The notes: generated by a model not told the origin, from the letters alone. Shown: positions 14,579 through 23,663, counted from the stretch's first letter. The stretch is DNA of 26,721 nucleotides from Oligoflexia bacterium (GCA_035326705.1 DAOLES010000009.1:39786-66506), one strand, 5' to 3'. Numbers and translations: made by a program.

Positions 14579-15844
14579 CTAACGTTTATGAACATTTTGT
14601 CCAGAACGGCTAACGATTTTTATGGTTTCTATTGATTTCTCTGTGGCTTCTTCAACAATGAAACGCATGGATTTGCTTTGAATGCTTGCACCCTGATTAG
14701 GAATGCGTCTAAATTTTTGAATCAAGTAACCGCCAAGCGTTTCATACTCTCCTTCAGGGATCGGAGTAGACAGCAGTTGATTCAGTTCTTCAATACTGAT
14801 TCTGGCAGAAACCAAAAGGCTGTCACTGCCAATATCAAAGACATAGTTCTGGCTTTCATCATGTTCATCTTCAATATCGCCAATGATTTCTTCAAGAATG
14901 TCTTCCATGGTAATCATACCAATAACACCGCCATATTCATCAACGACCATGGCCAGATTAATACCTTGTTTTTGCATATCAATCAGAAGTTTATCAATAC
15001 TGATATTGTCAGGAATGTAAAAAGGTTTACGCATGATCTTTGTAATCAAGCTGTGTTGGTTTTCTAAATTGAGTAAATCATGGTGGGTCAGCCAACCTAC
15101 AATATTGTCAATTCGCTTTCTGTAGACTGGAATACGGCTATGGCCATGTTCAGTTAAGGTTTTCTTAGCTTGCATTAAGGTAGAGTTTTCGCTGATGGAT
15201 ACCATATCAACCAATGGAATCATGATATCTTTGCAAATTTTCTCAGAAAAATGAAAAACACGATCAATCATTTGTTTTTCCATGCTTTTGGCCAAGCCAG
15301 TTTCGCTCTGTTCAGAAGCTTGGAAAAGCAGTTCCAATTCTTCACGGTTAATCAAAGGCGTTCGTTTGTTTTTATGCACACCAAATGCCCGGCTGATCAA
15401 AGTGACCAGCTTTGAAGTTGTAAAAATAAAAGGACTAAACAACCAAGAAAAGAAACGTAAAGGAAAAATAAGCTCTAAGGCAATTTTGTCGGCAAAGTAT
15501 TGAAACAAAGCTTTGGGCAAAACTTCACCAAAAAACAAGACCAATGGAGCAGTAACCAAAATGGTTAAAAACTCATATTGAGAGCCAAAATGCTCAATAA
15601 CAAAGAGGGTGGCCACAACATTTAATGTGATGGTAGAAAAATTGGTTCCCAACAGGGTGGTTCCCAATAGCCACTCTGGATTGGACAGCATTTCATTGAT
15701 GGCTTTGGCTTTTTTAGAGCCTTTGTCGACCAAAAATTTTAAATGGGCACGATTAACCGAAACCACCGCTATTTCTGAACCTGAAAAAAATGCCTCCAAT
15801 AAAATGCACAAAAGCATAATACTTAATGTAGCCAAGAGACTCAT
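14579..15844 (-). CDS. CNNM/CorC-type membrane protein (DUF21 + CBS pair + CorC_HlyC)
   Basis: A 421-residue inner-membrane protein of the hemolysin C/CNNM family, linked to divalent cation (Mg2+/Co2+) transport. The N-terminal DUF21 domain (about 1-190) has four hydrophobic helices with SGSEIAVVSVNRAHLK at 21-36 and GEVLPK at 106-111. Two CBS repeats follow at about 205-330 (HSRIPVYRKRIDNIVGWL and VDEYGGVIGMITMEDILEEI). A small CorC_HlyC domain (335-415) ends the protein, with EGEYETLGGYLI. All parts are intact. Its ATG overlaps the stop of the upstream paralog by 4 nt (ATGA), so the two are translated from one message and may form a hetero-oligomer. Confidence 0.93.
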   Translation of the reverse strand: MSLLATLSIMLLCILLEAFFSGSEIAVVSVNRAHLKFLVDKGSKKAKAINEMLSNPEWLLGTTLLGTNFSTITLNVVATLFVIEHFGSQYEFLTILVTAPLVLFFGEVLPKALFQYFADKIALELIFPLRFFSWLFSPFIFTTSKLVTLISRAFGVHKNKRTPLINREELELLFQASEQSETGLAKSMEKQMIDRVFHFSEKICKDIMIPLVDMVSISENSTLMQAKKTLTEHGHSRIPVYRKRIDNIVGWLTHHDLLNLENQHSLITKIMRKPFYIPDNISIDKLLIDMQKQGINLAMVVDEYGGVIGMITMEDILEEIIGDIEDEHDESQNYVFDIGSDSLLVSARISIEELNQLLSTPIPEGEYETLGGYLIQKFRRIPNQGASIQSKSMRFIVEEATEKSIETIKIVSRSGQNVHKR

Positions 15845-16878
15845 TGTTCTTCCTCATCTTCTAAATCACGTTCATCTTTAAGGTCACCAAAGATTTCTTC
15901 TAAAACATCTTCTAAGCTTACAACACCCAAAAAATCTTGTTTGTGATCACTGCTAACTACAGCAAAATGCATTTTGTTAAGTTTGAATAGAGTAAATAAC
16001 TCTAAGGCGTTGGCTTTAGGTTGAATAAATAAGGGTTTACGCATGATAGCTTTGGCAGTAAGACTGTCATCAAAATTTTCTAAGCTTAGAAGGTCTTTTG
16101 CATACAGTACACCTGAAACGGCTTGTTCAGCTCGAGTTAAAATAGGAAACCTGGAATAAGCATGGATTTGAAGATCATCAAAAACTTGACTCAATAAAGT
16201 ATCTTCATAAAAAAACACGATATCTTCTTTGGAGGTCATGATTTTATTGACCATAATATCATCCAATTTCAGTACATTATGAATAATGGATTGTTCTTGT
16301 GTATCCAATACGCCTTCTTCAGCACTGGTATCAACCATGGCTCTAAAAACATCTTCACTGATTGAATCTTTATCATGTTTTTTTTGTCCTAGAAGTTGAA
16401 GTAACTTTTCTGGAGCCCATACGATGAGGTCACGTAAAGGCCTAATAAGAGTAGAAAATTTTTGTAGTGGAGCGGCATTAAAGCCGGCTAAGATTTCAGG
16501 CCGCTTTAAACCATAAGTTTTAGGGAGCATTTCGCCAAAAATAAGTAAAATAGGTAACACCAGAGCCACTGAAAAAAAAGGTAACCAAGACGGAGAAACA
16601 TAAGGTTTCAAAACTTGATAGACAAGAGATGTTCCAACAATACCGATGGCAGCATTGACGACTTCATTTCCAATCAGCAAAGTAGAAATAAGTTTAGTGG
16701 GTTGGTCCAGTAAGGCTTTTGCGGCTTTATAGGTTTTTTGGCTTTTGGATCGTAGTCTACGCACGCGTAATTTTCCTAAGCTGAATAAAGCAGATTCTGA
16801 GCCAGCAAAGAAAGCTGAAAGAGCTAAAAGCAAAGTAAAGATAATAAGTTTTAAGAAAAAACTGGCGTCTATAATCAT
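15841..16878 (-). CDS. CNNM/CorC-type membrane protein lacking the C-terminal CorC_HlyC domain
   Basis: A 345-residue paralog of the next gene. DUF21 (about 1-190) shows FFAGSESALFSLGKLRVRRL at about 23-42 and FGEMLPKTYG. The CBS pair includes AYSRFPILTRAEQAVSGVLYAKDLL and a second CBS ending LGVVSLEDVLEEIFGDL. The protein then stops in an acidic tail (KDERDLEDEEEQ) where the paralog continues into CorC_HlyC. The ending coincides with the ATGA overlap, so it looks like a stable two-domain form and not a decayed gene. It starts at ATG 16878 without a visible Shine-Dalgarno. It lies downstream of lon, separated by lon's terminator, so this pair probably has its own promoter in the short space near 16879-16934. 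Confidence 0.9.
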   Translation of the reverse strand: MIIDASFFLKLIIFTLLLALSAFFAGSESALFSLGKLRVRRLRSKSQKTYKAAKALLDQPTKLISTLLIGNEVVNAAIGIVGTSLVYQVLKPYVSPSWLPFFSVALVLPILLIFGEMLPKTYGLKRPEILAGFNAAPLQKFSTLIRPLRDLIVWAPEKLLQLLGQKKHDKDSISEDVFRAMVDTSAEEGVLDTQEQSIIHNVLKLDDIMVNKIMTSKEDIVFFYEDTLLSQVFDDLQIHAYSRFPILTRAEQAVSGVLYAKDLLSLENFDDSLTAKAIMRKPLFIQPKANALELFTLFKLNKMHFAVVSSDHKQDFLGVVSLEDVLEEIFGDLKDERDLEDEEEQ

Positions 16879-16934
16879 AATGAAGAGGAAGGTATTTTAG
16901 GTCTGAATAGACTGTGATTTAAAGATTGAAAGCA

Positions 16935-16973
16935 AAGCCAAAGTACTTTGCAAGACGCAAAGTACTTTGGCTT
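16935..16973 (-). terminator. Intrinsic terminator of lon (17-bp perfect stem)
   Basis: AAGCCAAAGTACTTTGC (16935-16951) pairs perfectly with GCAAAGTACTTTGGCTT (16957-16973) around a 5-nt loop (AAGAC). On the minus strand it is followed by TTTGCTTTC. Each arm itself contains the palindrome CAAAGTACTTTG, so the two arms are also direct repeats of each other over 12 nt. Confidence 0.8.
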
Positions 16974-17003
16974 ATACCGAAGATTAAAAGGCAAATTCAT
17001 AAA

Positions 17004-19469
17004 CTAGGCGGTTGCCTGAGGCTTTCTCCGCGGGGTTTTTTTTCTGATAGATGTATTTTTAGGGGCAGTTTTTTTGCCTTTGGTACGGTTTTCATCATAA
17101 ACCAAAGCATCTTTGGACTTCGGATTTTTAGAAAAAGCATATTTTATAACTTCAGTAATATGGCCAACAGGGATGATGGTTACGCCTTCTAGGTATGCAG
17201 GAGGAATTTCATCCAAGTCTTTGACATTGTGTTGAGGTATTAAAATGGTGGTGATTTTAGCACGTTTAGCCGCTAAAACTTTTTCACGAATACCGCCCAC
17301 AGGCATGACTCTTCCGCGTAAGGATATTTCACCGGTCATGGCAACTTTTCTGTTGATAGGTTTTTGGACCAAGGCAGAAATAATAGCTGTGGCCATGGTG
17401 ACCCCGGCAGAAGGACCATCTTTTGGGACCGCACCTGCAGGAACATGAATGTGAATATCTTTGGTTTGAAACAGCTTATCGCTTATGTTTAATTCTTTGG
17501 CATTGGATCTTGCAAAGGTTAAAGCTGCTCTAGCAGACTCTTTCATCACATCACCCAAATGACCCGTTAAGGTCAGCATACCTTTTCCTTTCATCAGGCT
17601 GGATTCAACAAACAAAATTTCTCCACCAGCTTGTGTCCAAGCCAAGCCAGTGGCTACACCCACTTGACTATTTTCTTGCTCAGCTTCAGGGATATATTTA
17701 GGGGAACCCAAATAGGTATGTAGGTTGTCGGCAGTGATTTTACTGTTACCATCAAAGCCTTCAGCAACCTTGCGCGCAACCTTCCTGCATAAGGATGCAA
17801 CTTCACGCTCAAGGTTACGTAAACCCGCTTCGCGTGTGTATTGGTCAATGACCATGCTCAAAGCTTCGTCATCAAGACTGATATGTTTTTCTTGGATACC
17901 ATTTTCTTTGATTTGTTTGGGTAAAATGTAACGTTTGCAGATTTCTAACTTTTCTTGCAAAGTATAGCCAGAAAGATGAATGATTTCCATTCTATCTCGC
18001 AAAGCTGCAGGAATGGTGTCAATCATATTGGCGGTTGCAATAAACATTACATTACTTAAATCAAAGGGTAAGTTGAGGTAATGGTCTCTAAAGCTGTAAT
18101 TTTGTTCAGGATCTAAAACTTCAAGCAAAGCTGAAGATGGGTCACCTCTAAAATCTGACCCTAATTTATCAACTTCATCTAAGATAAACACAGGGTTGTT
18201 GGTCCCTGCTTGCTTGATGCTTTGGATAATACGACCTGGCATAGCGCCAACATAAGTTCTTCTGTGACCTCTGATTTCAGCTTCATCACGCATACCACCT
18301 AAGGCAACTCTACCAAACTCTCTACCCATGGCTTTAGCAATAGAACGCCCCAAAGAGGTTTTACCTACACCGGGAGGGCCGGCAAAACATAAAATAGGGC
18401 CACGCATGGTTTTTTTCAGTTTGGTAACACCCAAGAATTCCAAAATTCTTTCTTTTACTTTTTCCAAATCAAAGTGATCTTCGTCTAGAATTTCTTTGGC
18501 TTTGACCAAATCAATGTTGTCTTTAGAGGATTTTTTCCAAGGCAGCTCAACCAACCAATCCAAGTAGGTTCTAACAATAGAGGCTTCAGCAGCATCAGGA
18601 TGCATACCTTCAAGACGACGTAGTTGCTTTAAAGATTCTTCATGCACTTCTTTGGGCATTCTTGCTTTTTCAATTCGCTCAGAAAGTTCAGCAATTTCTT
18701 CGGTTTTTGGGTCGCTGTCGCCCAGTTCACTTTTTATAGCACGCAGTTGTTCACGCAAGTAATACTCACGTTGAATCTTTGTCATTTCACCGCGGGCTTC
18801 AGTTTGAATCTTTTCTTGAACAGAAAGAATATCCAACTCTTTGTGCAAAAGATCCATCACTGCTTGCAAACGTTGACCAGGATCGGTCATTTCCAAAATA
18901 GGCTGAGCTTCTTCAACTTTTAAACCTAAGTAAGATGAAATCAAGTCTGCCAAACGGCCAGGATCTTTAACATCATCTAAGACAATCAATATTTCGGGTG
19001 AAAGAATTTTACCATGCGATACAATTTTTTCTAACAGTTCCTTGACTGTTCTAATCATGGCTTCAAGTTTAACCCGTTGTTCTTCAACGTTGGGCAAAGG
19101 AATGGGTTCAATTTTAGCATAAAAGTTGGGGGTTTCTTTAACAACCTTCTTAATCATGGCCCTACGGACACCCTGCACTAAAATTTTAATACGCCCATCA
19201 GGAACCGGAAGTTTATGCATACGCATGATCATGCCCACGCAACCCATTTGATAAACACCATCAGCGGTCACCACTTCTGCAGAAGGATCTTTTTGTGAAC
19301 TTAAAAACAGCAATCTGTCTTTAGATAAAGCAGCTTCAACAGCTTGAATAGAGCTTTCTCTACCTACAAATAAAGGTAGAATCACTGAGGGGAAAAGCAC
19401 CACATCTTTTACCGGCAACAAAGGTAAAACTTCTGGAATAGAAATGGCATCAATATTTATGTCTTGCAT
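17004..19469 (-). CDS. lon: ATP-dependent protease Lon (LonA)
   Basis: Cytosolic AAA+ serine protease that unfolds and degrades damaged and regulatory proteins. From ATG 19469 it has 821 residues. The N-terminal substrate-binding domain covers about 10-205 (LPLLPVKDVVLFP). A coiled-coil region follows near 215-285. The AAA+ module has Walker A GPPGVGKT (364-371) and Walker B PVFILDEVDK (426-435). The protease domain has catalytic Ser687 in PKDGPSAG and Lys730 in GIREKVLAAK. All active residues are intact. A basic Lys/Arg-rich tail of about 40 residues extends beyond the conserved end. I chose ATG 19469, preceded by AAGGA at a good distance, over the upstream TTG at 19484. A terminator follows at 16935-16973. 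Confidence 0.97.
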   Translation of the reverse strand: MQDINIDAISIPEVLPLLPVKDVVLFPSVILPLFVGRESSIQAVEAALSKDRLLFLSSQKDPSAEVVTADGVYQMGCVGMIMRMHKLPVPDGRIKILVQGVRRAMIKKVVKETPNFYAKIEPIPLPNVEEQRVKLEAMIRTVKELLEKIVSHGKILSPEILIVLDDVKDPGRLADLISSYLGLKVEEAQPILEMTDPGQRLQAVMDLLHKELDILSVQEKIQTEARGEMTKIQREYYLREQLRAIKSELGDSDPKTEEIAELSERIEKARMPKEVHEESLKQLRRLEGMHPDAAEASIVRTYLDWLVELPWKKSSKDNIDLVKAKEILDEDHFDLEKVKERILEFLGVTKLKKTMRGPILCFAGPPGVGKTSLGRSIAKAMGREFGRVALGGMRDEAEIRGHRRTYVGAMPGRIIQSIKQAGTNNPVFILDEVDKLGSDFRGDPSSALLEVLDPEQNYSFRDHYLNLPFDLSNVMFIATANMIDTIPAALRDRMEIIHLSGYTLQEKLEICKRYILPKQIKENGIQEKHISLDDEALSMVIDQYTREAGLRNLEREVASLCRKVARKVAEGFDGNSKITADNLHTYLGSPKYIPEAEQENSQVGVATGLAWTQAGGEILFVESSLMKGKGMLTLTGHLGDVMKESARAALTFARSNAKELNISDKLFQTKDIHIHVPAGAVPKDGPSAGVTMATAIISALVQKPINRKVAMTGEISLRGRVMPVGGIREKVLAAKRAKITTILIPQHNVKDLDEIPPAYLEGVTIIPVGHITEVIKYAFSKNPKSKDALVYDENRTKGKKTAPKNTSIRKKTPRRKPQATA

Positions 19470-19683
19470 ACATGCATCCTTCAAAATAAAATTAAGGGTT
19501 TATATGATTTATACAGTTTTATAATGACATAATCTGGCTAAGAACTCTAATTAATTCAGTAAATTGAAACAGTTTCATGAAGTTTGTTGTGCGTAGAGTT
19601 AAAACTATTGACTTAAAAGTTTGAAAAATAACGCATCGCATGGTAAAAGCGGGACAACATTTAATCATGAAGGGAAATGAGTT

Positions 19684-20448
19684 ATGAAAAATTATGTTAT
19701 AAAGTTCAGTTTATTATTATCAAGTCTAGTTATACCGAGCAGTCTTTTTGCTGGACAATGTATTATTCAAAAGCAAAATCTAGTGATTCAAGAAGAGCAA
19801 GAAACCAAAAGAATCATGCACAAATATGCCTTTGAAAATGACGGAGAGGCAACAATTATTGATCAGCAAAGCCATGTCGGTTGTCAAGCACTGTTGAGAA
19901 ATGATGATAGAATCAGTGAAAGTTCTTTTGCACGCTTTGTTGCTAAATATCTTCCAGAAAAAAGTGAATGTGAGCAAAGAGGACATCACCATGAACAAGT
20001 GTGTACGCATGTAGAAGACATGTATGTGTATACTCAGGATTTTGTTTATTTGGGCTATGACTATGATGATGAACCTGAGGTGTTAACTTATTATAACTTA
20101 CAAGCCTGTGGTTTAACGGTTATTAATCAAAATGAATTTAATTATGAATTATCATCAAGAGCTAGTTTAGCTCAAGAGGCAAATAGAGAAATAACCTTTG
20201 TTCATATTGGTTTAGCAGTTCATCAAGAACTTTACGAAGCTTATATAGAAAAAAAACAAGCTTTGGACAGTAAGTTTAAAGCCAAATACATAAGTAGCAA
20301 AAATGTCGCTAAACTAATGTGCGAAGCTTTGGCAGATCAAAAAAGCCAAGAAGAAGGGGTCAATGTTCAGTGGGAAGTGTATTATCCTAGCAACTACTCA
20401 AATAACAACAGAACCATTAAGGGTGGTGTTGTTGTATTGAGTGAATAA
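19684..20448 (+). CDS. Secreted protein of unknown function
   Basis: Not recognised. The 254-residue product has a signal peptide (MKNYVIKFSLLLSSLVIPSSLFAG, cleavage after FAG near 24). The mature part is acidic and soluble-looking, with at least six Cys (GQC near the N-terminus, VGCQ, SECEQRG, EQVCTH, LQACGL, KLMCEA). A His-rich patch (RGHHHEQVCTHVED) at about 99-112 and an acidic Tyr-rich loop (YLGYDYDDEPE) follow. The Cys count suggests disulfides, so it should act in the periplasm or outside the cell. AGGG lies upstream of the ATG. It is divergent from lon (215-bp spacer) and is followed by a terminator-like hairpin, so it is probably a single-gene unit. Confidence 0.8.
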   Translation: MKNYVIKFSLLLSSLVIPSSLFAGQCIIQKQNLVIQEEQETKRIMHKYAFENDGEATIIDQQSHVGCQALLRNDDRISESSFARFVAKYLPEKSECEQRGHHHEQVCTHVEDMYVYTQDFVYLGYDYDDEPEVLTYYNLQACGLTVINQNEFNYELSSRASLAQEANREITFVHIGLAVHQELYEAYIEKKQALDSKFKAKYISSKNVAKLMCEALADQKSQEEGVNVQWEVYYPSNYSNNNRTIKGGVVVLSE

Positions 20449-20501
20449 GCGCTTACCTTTGTAAGGCTGAGCTAACTGGTTCTAAAATATAGTTTTCTGT
20501 G

Positions 20502-20532
20502 GAGACAATCTGTTGTAACAGGTTGTCTCTTT
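20502..20532 (+). terminator. Probable intrinsic terminator
   Basis: GAGACAATCTGTT (20502-20514) pairs with AACAGGTTGTCTC (20517-20529), one G-T wobble, and is followed by TTT. The T-run is short. It lies about 55 nt after the stop of the preceding secreted-protein gene. The rest of the spacer to 20707 (about 175 nt) holds no gene I can support and must carry the next promoter. Confidence 0.6.
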
Positions 20533-20707
20533 ACATTCATTGCTAAGAAAGATTAGAAAACAATGAAAGCGCATACAATGTTGTTGAGATCTATGTATGA
20601 GCTGAGAATATGTTATGTTTTTTAAGATCAGCTACATGATGTCGCGTTGACTTTAAAGCACCGGTTTTGTTAACACAAGAGACCTAGATCAAATTATGGA
20701 GAAGGAT

Positions 20708-21229
20708 ATGAAAAAAATAACTTTTCTTTGCAGTGTATACTTTATTTTTTTTGCCATCAGTGCATATGCACAAACAAGTAGCTCAGTCATTGTGTTAAAC
20801 AAAGAAAACTCTGAAGATGCCCAGCTTAGTGTAAAATTTATTAATAAGAACGTTGATTATGTAAAAGCTTTGGATGAGCTTTTTGAGCTAAAGAGAGATC
20901 GTATTTTTAGGAAAACAGTTGCGTCATGGGAAATAAAGACTTCAGGCAGTAAAACCTGTAAAACGAATGAAAAATTGGGTTGGGTCTGTTGGCAGCATTT
21001 TGTGTTGACATTAAGTGATCAATTGTCAGATGACAGTCATGATTTTGTGATTGAGGTTTTAGATAATCGGTCTAATGGTTCTTTAAGTTTAAATTTTGAA
21101 CCAAAAGCGCTAGACTTTTTTTGTAGCAAAGTCATTGGGGATTATGTGCAGTTAACGCATGACCAAAGGTATATTCATTTAATTTATGATATAGCGCTCT
21201 ATAGGGGTAAAGCAGTTCAGGCCGATTGA
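20708..21229 (+). CDS. Secreted protein of unknown function
   Basis: Not recognised. From ATG 20708 the product has 173 residues, with a typical signal peptide (MKKITFLCSVYFIFFAISAYAQ, cleavage after AYA). The mature part mixes charged and aromatic residues, with a Cys-x10-Cys pair (KTCKTNEKLGWVCWQHF) that could form a disulfide, then short beta-like strands (FVIEVLDNRSNGSLSLNF). I chose 20708 and not the ATG at 20696 because the sequence between them (GGAGAAGG) is a good Shine-Dalgarno for the second ATG. A strong bidirectional terminator follows. Confidence 0.75.
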   Translation: MKKITFLCSVYFIFFAISAYAQTSSSVIVLNKENSEDAQLSVKFINKNVDYVKALDELFELKRDRIFRKTVASWEIKTSGSKTCKTNEKLGWVCWQHFVLTLSDQLSDDSHDFVIEVLDNRSNGSLSLNFEPKALDFFCSKVIGDYVQLTHDQRYIHLIYDIALYRGKAVQAD

Positions 21230-21262
21230 CCCCATGGCTTAAAAGTACAGTTTGAGGACAAT

Positions 21263-21298
21263 AAAAAAGCCTTGAGCTACTACGCCCAAGGCTTTTTT
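21263..21298. terminator. Bidirectional intrinsic terminator
   Basis: AAAAAAGCCTTG (21263-21274) pairs with CAAGGCTTTTTT (21287-21298), 12-nt loop, with an A-run on the left and a T-run on the right. It lies between the convergent secreted-protein gene and the DsbA-like lipoprotein gene and can end transcription from both. Confidence 0.9.
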
Positions 21299-21328
21299 TG
21301 CTTGTATATGGTGTGGTGTACAAATTTA

Positions 21329-22447
21329 CTAATTTTTGTTCCGAGCCAATTCTGCATCAATGGTTTTTTTGAACTGTTCAAAAGGCACCGCTCCAGGGAG
21401 AGGGATACCATTAACATAAAAGGCAGGTGTTCCACCTACACCCACTTGTTGACCAGCTTTAAAGTCTTCATCAATTTTTGCGTAATGGGTTTTACCATCC
21501 ACACAAGCATCAAATTTGGCTTGATCCAATTTCAGCTTTTTTGCAATGTTCTTAAGTTCAGCGATGGACGCAGCCTCATCTGCAGCGTGAACCCATGTTG
21601 AGCTTATAAACAGCTCATCGTGGTAGGGCCAAAATTTACCTTGGTCATTGGCACAACGTGCAGCATTGTGTGCAGGTTTCGCTTTTTTATGAAAGCTCAA
21701 AGGGAAGTCTCTAAAATACAATTTTACTTTGCCTTTGTATTCTTTCATTACTTTTTCAACGGTTTCAAATGAACCCCGACAAGCTGGGCATTCAAAGTCA
21801 GAAAACTCAACAATAGTTACTTTTGCACTGTCATTGCCTTTTGCTGGAAGTTCGCCTGTAGGGACATCTATTCTTGGAGGAGTAGTATAATAGGTAACCT
21901 CATGTTTATGAGTCAATTCATTAAAGTATTCTTGTTTTCTTTCAGCATTGTTACGTCCTTCAAGGCTTTGACGGATTTGATTTTTAACATTGTCATCAAA
22001 AGGAGGAGCTTGAAATCTAGGATTACCCTTCATTTTTTCAACATAATCATCGTAAAACTTTTTGATTTCAGAATCAGACACTTTTTTTGCTTTGTTGCTT
22101 ACTTCTTTGGCAAGTAAGTCGGCTTTGCTTGTATTTTGTTTTTTTGCTTCTACATCAAGTAATTTATCTAAGACCATTTCATCCAAAGCGCTCGATTGCG
22201 TTGCATAAAACTCGGATTTTACTTTGAGGTATTGGCTTTTTATGGGGCCTTCTAAAAAGCCTAAAAGAGACTTTTCACTGATACTTTCACCATTTACTTT
22301 AGCCAAAGTTTCGCCGGCTTCAGTTTGAGGCGCATTTTGTGCATATACAATATTGCTGCTAACAGATTTATCTGAATTGCAAGCGCTTAAAGATAATAAA
22401 CTTGCGGTTGCAAAAACAGCAAAGCTTAAAGATTTTAAGATTTTCAT
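21329..22447 (-). CDS. Lipoprotein with SurA-like N-terminal region fused to a DsbA-type thioredoxin domain
   Basis: A 372-residue lipoprotein with a signal ending LSLSAC (Cys23). Residues about 45-180 resemble the helical N-terminal part of SurA/PpiC-type chaperones: LAKVNGESISEKSLLGFLEG, then long charged helices and KVSDSEIKKFYDDYVEKM. There is no parvulin catalytic domain. Residues about 190-370 form a DsbA-family thioredoxin fold: KVTIVEFSDFECPACRGSFE with the redox pair C220-C223, an inserted helical region, and the cis-proline loop GVGGTPAFYVNG. It is likely an envelope thiol oxidoreductase or isomerase with its own substrate-binding arm. AAGGAG precedes the ATG at the ideal distance. 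Whether it oxidises or isomerises cannot be told from CPAC alone. Confidence 0.9.
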   Translation of the reverse strand: MKILKSLSFAVFATASLLSLSACNSDKSVSSNIVYAQNAPQTEAGETLAKVNGESISEKSLLGFLEGPIKSQYLKVKSEFYATQSSALDEMVLDKLLDVEAKKQNTSKADLLAKEVSNKAKKVSDSEIKKFYDDYVEKMKGNPRFQAPPFDDNVKNQIRQSLEGRNNAERKQEYFNELTHKHEVTYYTTPPRIDVPTGELPAKGNDSAKVTIVEFSDFECPACRGSFETVEKVMKEYKGKVKLYFRDFPLSFHKKAKPAHNAARCANDQGKFWPYHDELFISSTWVHAADEAASIAELKNIAKKLKLDQAKFDACVDGKTHYAKIDEDFKAGQQVGVGGTPAFYVNGIPLPGAVPFEQFKKTIDAELARNKN

Positions 22448-22569
22448 GAAATCAACTCCTTGGCAAAATGCCTTAACGTGTTAAAAAAATTGGATTCAAT
22501 ATTTTATACAGCAGGATTCTACCCTAAACCAGATAGTAGAGCTAATTTATTTAGATTAAAAACAAATTA

Positions 22570-23379
22570 TTACCAGAAACCAAGATACAAAGCCCTACGT
22601 ACCTCATGCTCAGTGATTTTTTGATCTGAATCATTATCAATTTGTGCAAAGCGGCCTTGACCTTGACCAAATTCATCAAAACCAATCCAAGCATCTCTAT
22701 TGTAATCAAAACGTCTAAGTTGTTGTTTGGCATGCGAAAGATAATAAATGTACTCAGATTCATCAAGGTTAAAGTTATTATCTTTATCAATAAAGTTAAA
22801 TTCTTTTTGGCTCCTTGACCAAGCGCTATGTTCAATTGGAAAGGCAGCATCAGCACGGTCTCTTTCTTGAACATGTTTTTGAGCTTTATCAATGCGTTTT
22901 AGGGTAGCATCTATTTCACTTTCTGAAATTTGACCGTCTTCATTGATATCGTAGCTACTAAAATTCAATTTATTTAACTTTGCTTCTTCAGCTGACAAAG
23001 AGCGGTTATTGTTAAGATCATGACTCTTTAATCCAAGTTTAGGGAAGTTGTTTGTTGACGGTGCTTTTGTTTTAGAAGGAGGATTTGTTTGAGAAAGGTT
23101 AGATGGATGGTTTTGTGTTTTATCTTTAATGTGATCAATTTCTTCTTGCAAATAGTCTAGGACAGATAAAATATAAGTATTGTCATATGGGGGGCTTACC
23201 ACAGCAGCAGACTGTTTCTTATCAGCAAAAAGGCTAGTCTCTTTTACTGCAGCTAAGGGTATATCATTGTGAGCCTGCTTCAAATCCTTAATTGTTCGTT
23301 TTAAGGATTGAATCTGAATAATTGCGTATATCAATAATACGCCTAACAGCATATTAACAATAATGTATGGTTTTTTCAT
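22570..23379 (-). CDS. Membrane-anchored protein with five EF-hand calcium-binding loops
   Basis: A 269-residue protein with one N-terminal TM anchor (about 5-22), a coiled-coil-like stretch (IQSLKRTIKDLKQAHND), a Pro/Ser/Thr linker (about 90-112) and then five EF-hand loops. The loops are D121-E132, D144-E155 (DINEDGQISESE, textbook), D198-E209, D225-E236 and D248-E259. Each has Asp at position 1 and Glu at 12. Helices between them are present but short, as in the bacterial EF-hand/dockerin-like group. The protein should face the periplasm. It may sense or store Ca2+, or act as a Ca2+-stabilised structural module. No ribosome binding site is evident at ATG 23379. It lies about 120 bp upstream of the DsbA-like gene on the same strand, so linkage is possible. 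Confidence 0.88.
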   Translation of the reverse strand: MKKPYIIVNMLLGVLLIYAIIQIQSLKRTIKDLKQAHNDIPLAAVKETSLFADKKQSAAVVSPPYDNTYILSVLDYLQEEIDHIKDKTQNHPSNLSQTNPPSKTKAPSTNNFPKLGLKSHDLNNNRSLSAEEAKLNKLNFSSYDINEDGQISESEIDATLKRIDKAQKHVQERDRADAAFPIEHSAWSRSQKEFNFIDKDNNFNLDESEYIYYLSHAKQQLRRFDYNRDAWIGFDEFGQGQGRFAQIDNDSDQKITEHEVRRALYLGFW

Positions 23380-23663
23380 TTTATGAACTATACCATAAAA
23401 AAAATAAGCCAGATAAACGATATAATATATAGAGGATGGGTTTTTTTAAGAATGTCTTAAAATTAAGTTCTTGTGTTAATATAAGCAACATCTTGCAGCC
23501 ATGTTTTGTTTGAAAACTACTTCACAATTGTTTAATCAATAAGAATTCTTATGTTTGACAAATCACGGTTAAGAGTCAGTGAAATTTAGCAATAATTTAT
23601 AATAAAATTTGTGAAATGTTGGGTTTAAATCTATGAATCAGAAGGTTAAAAAACAGGGTTAAT

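Noticed and set aside
23380..23663. T-box or other tyrosine-sensing leader before tyrS
   Set aside because: No T-box sequence, specifier loop or terminator/antiterminator pair could be seen; only AT-rich spacer with TATAAT hexamers.
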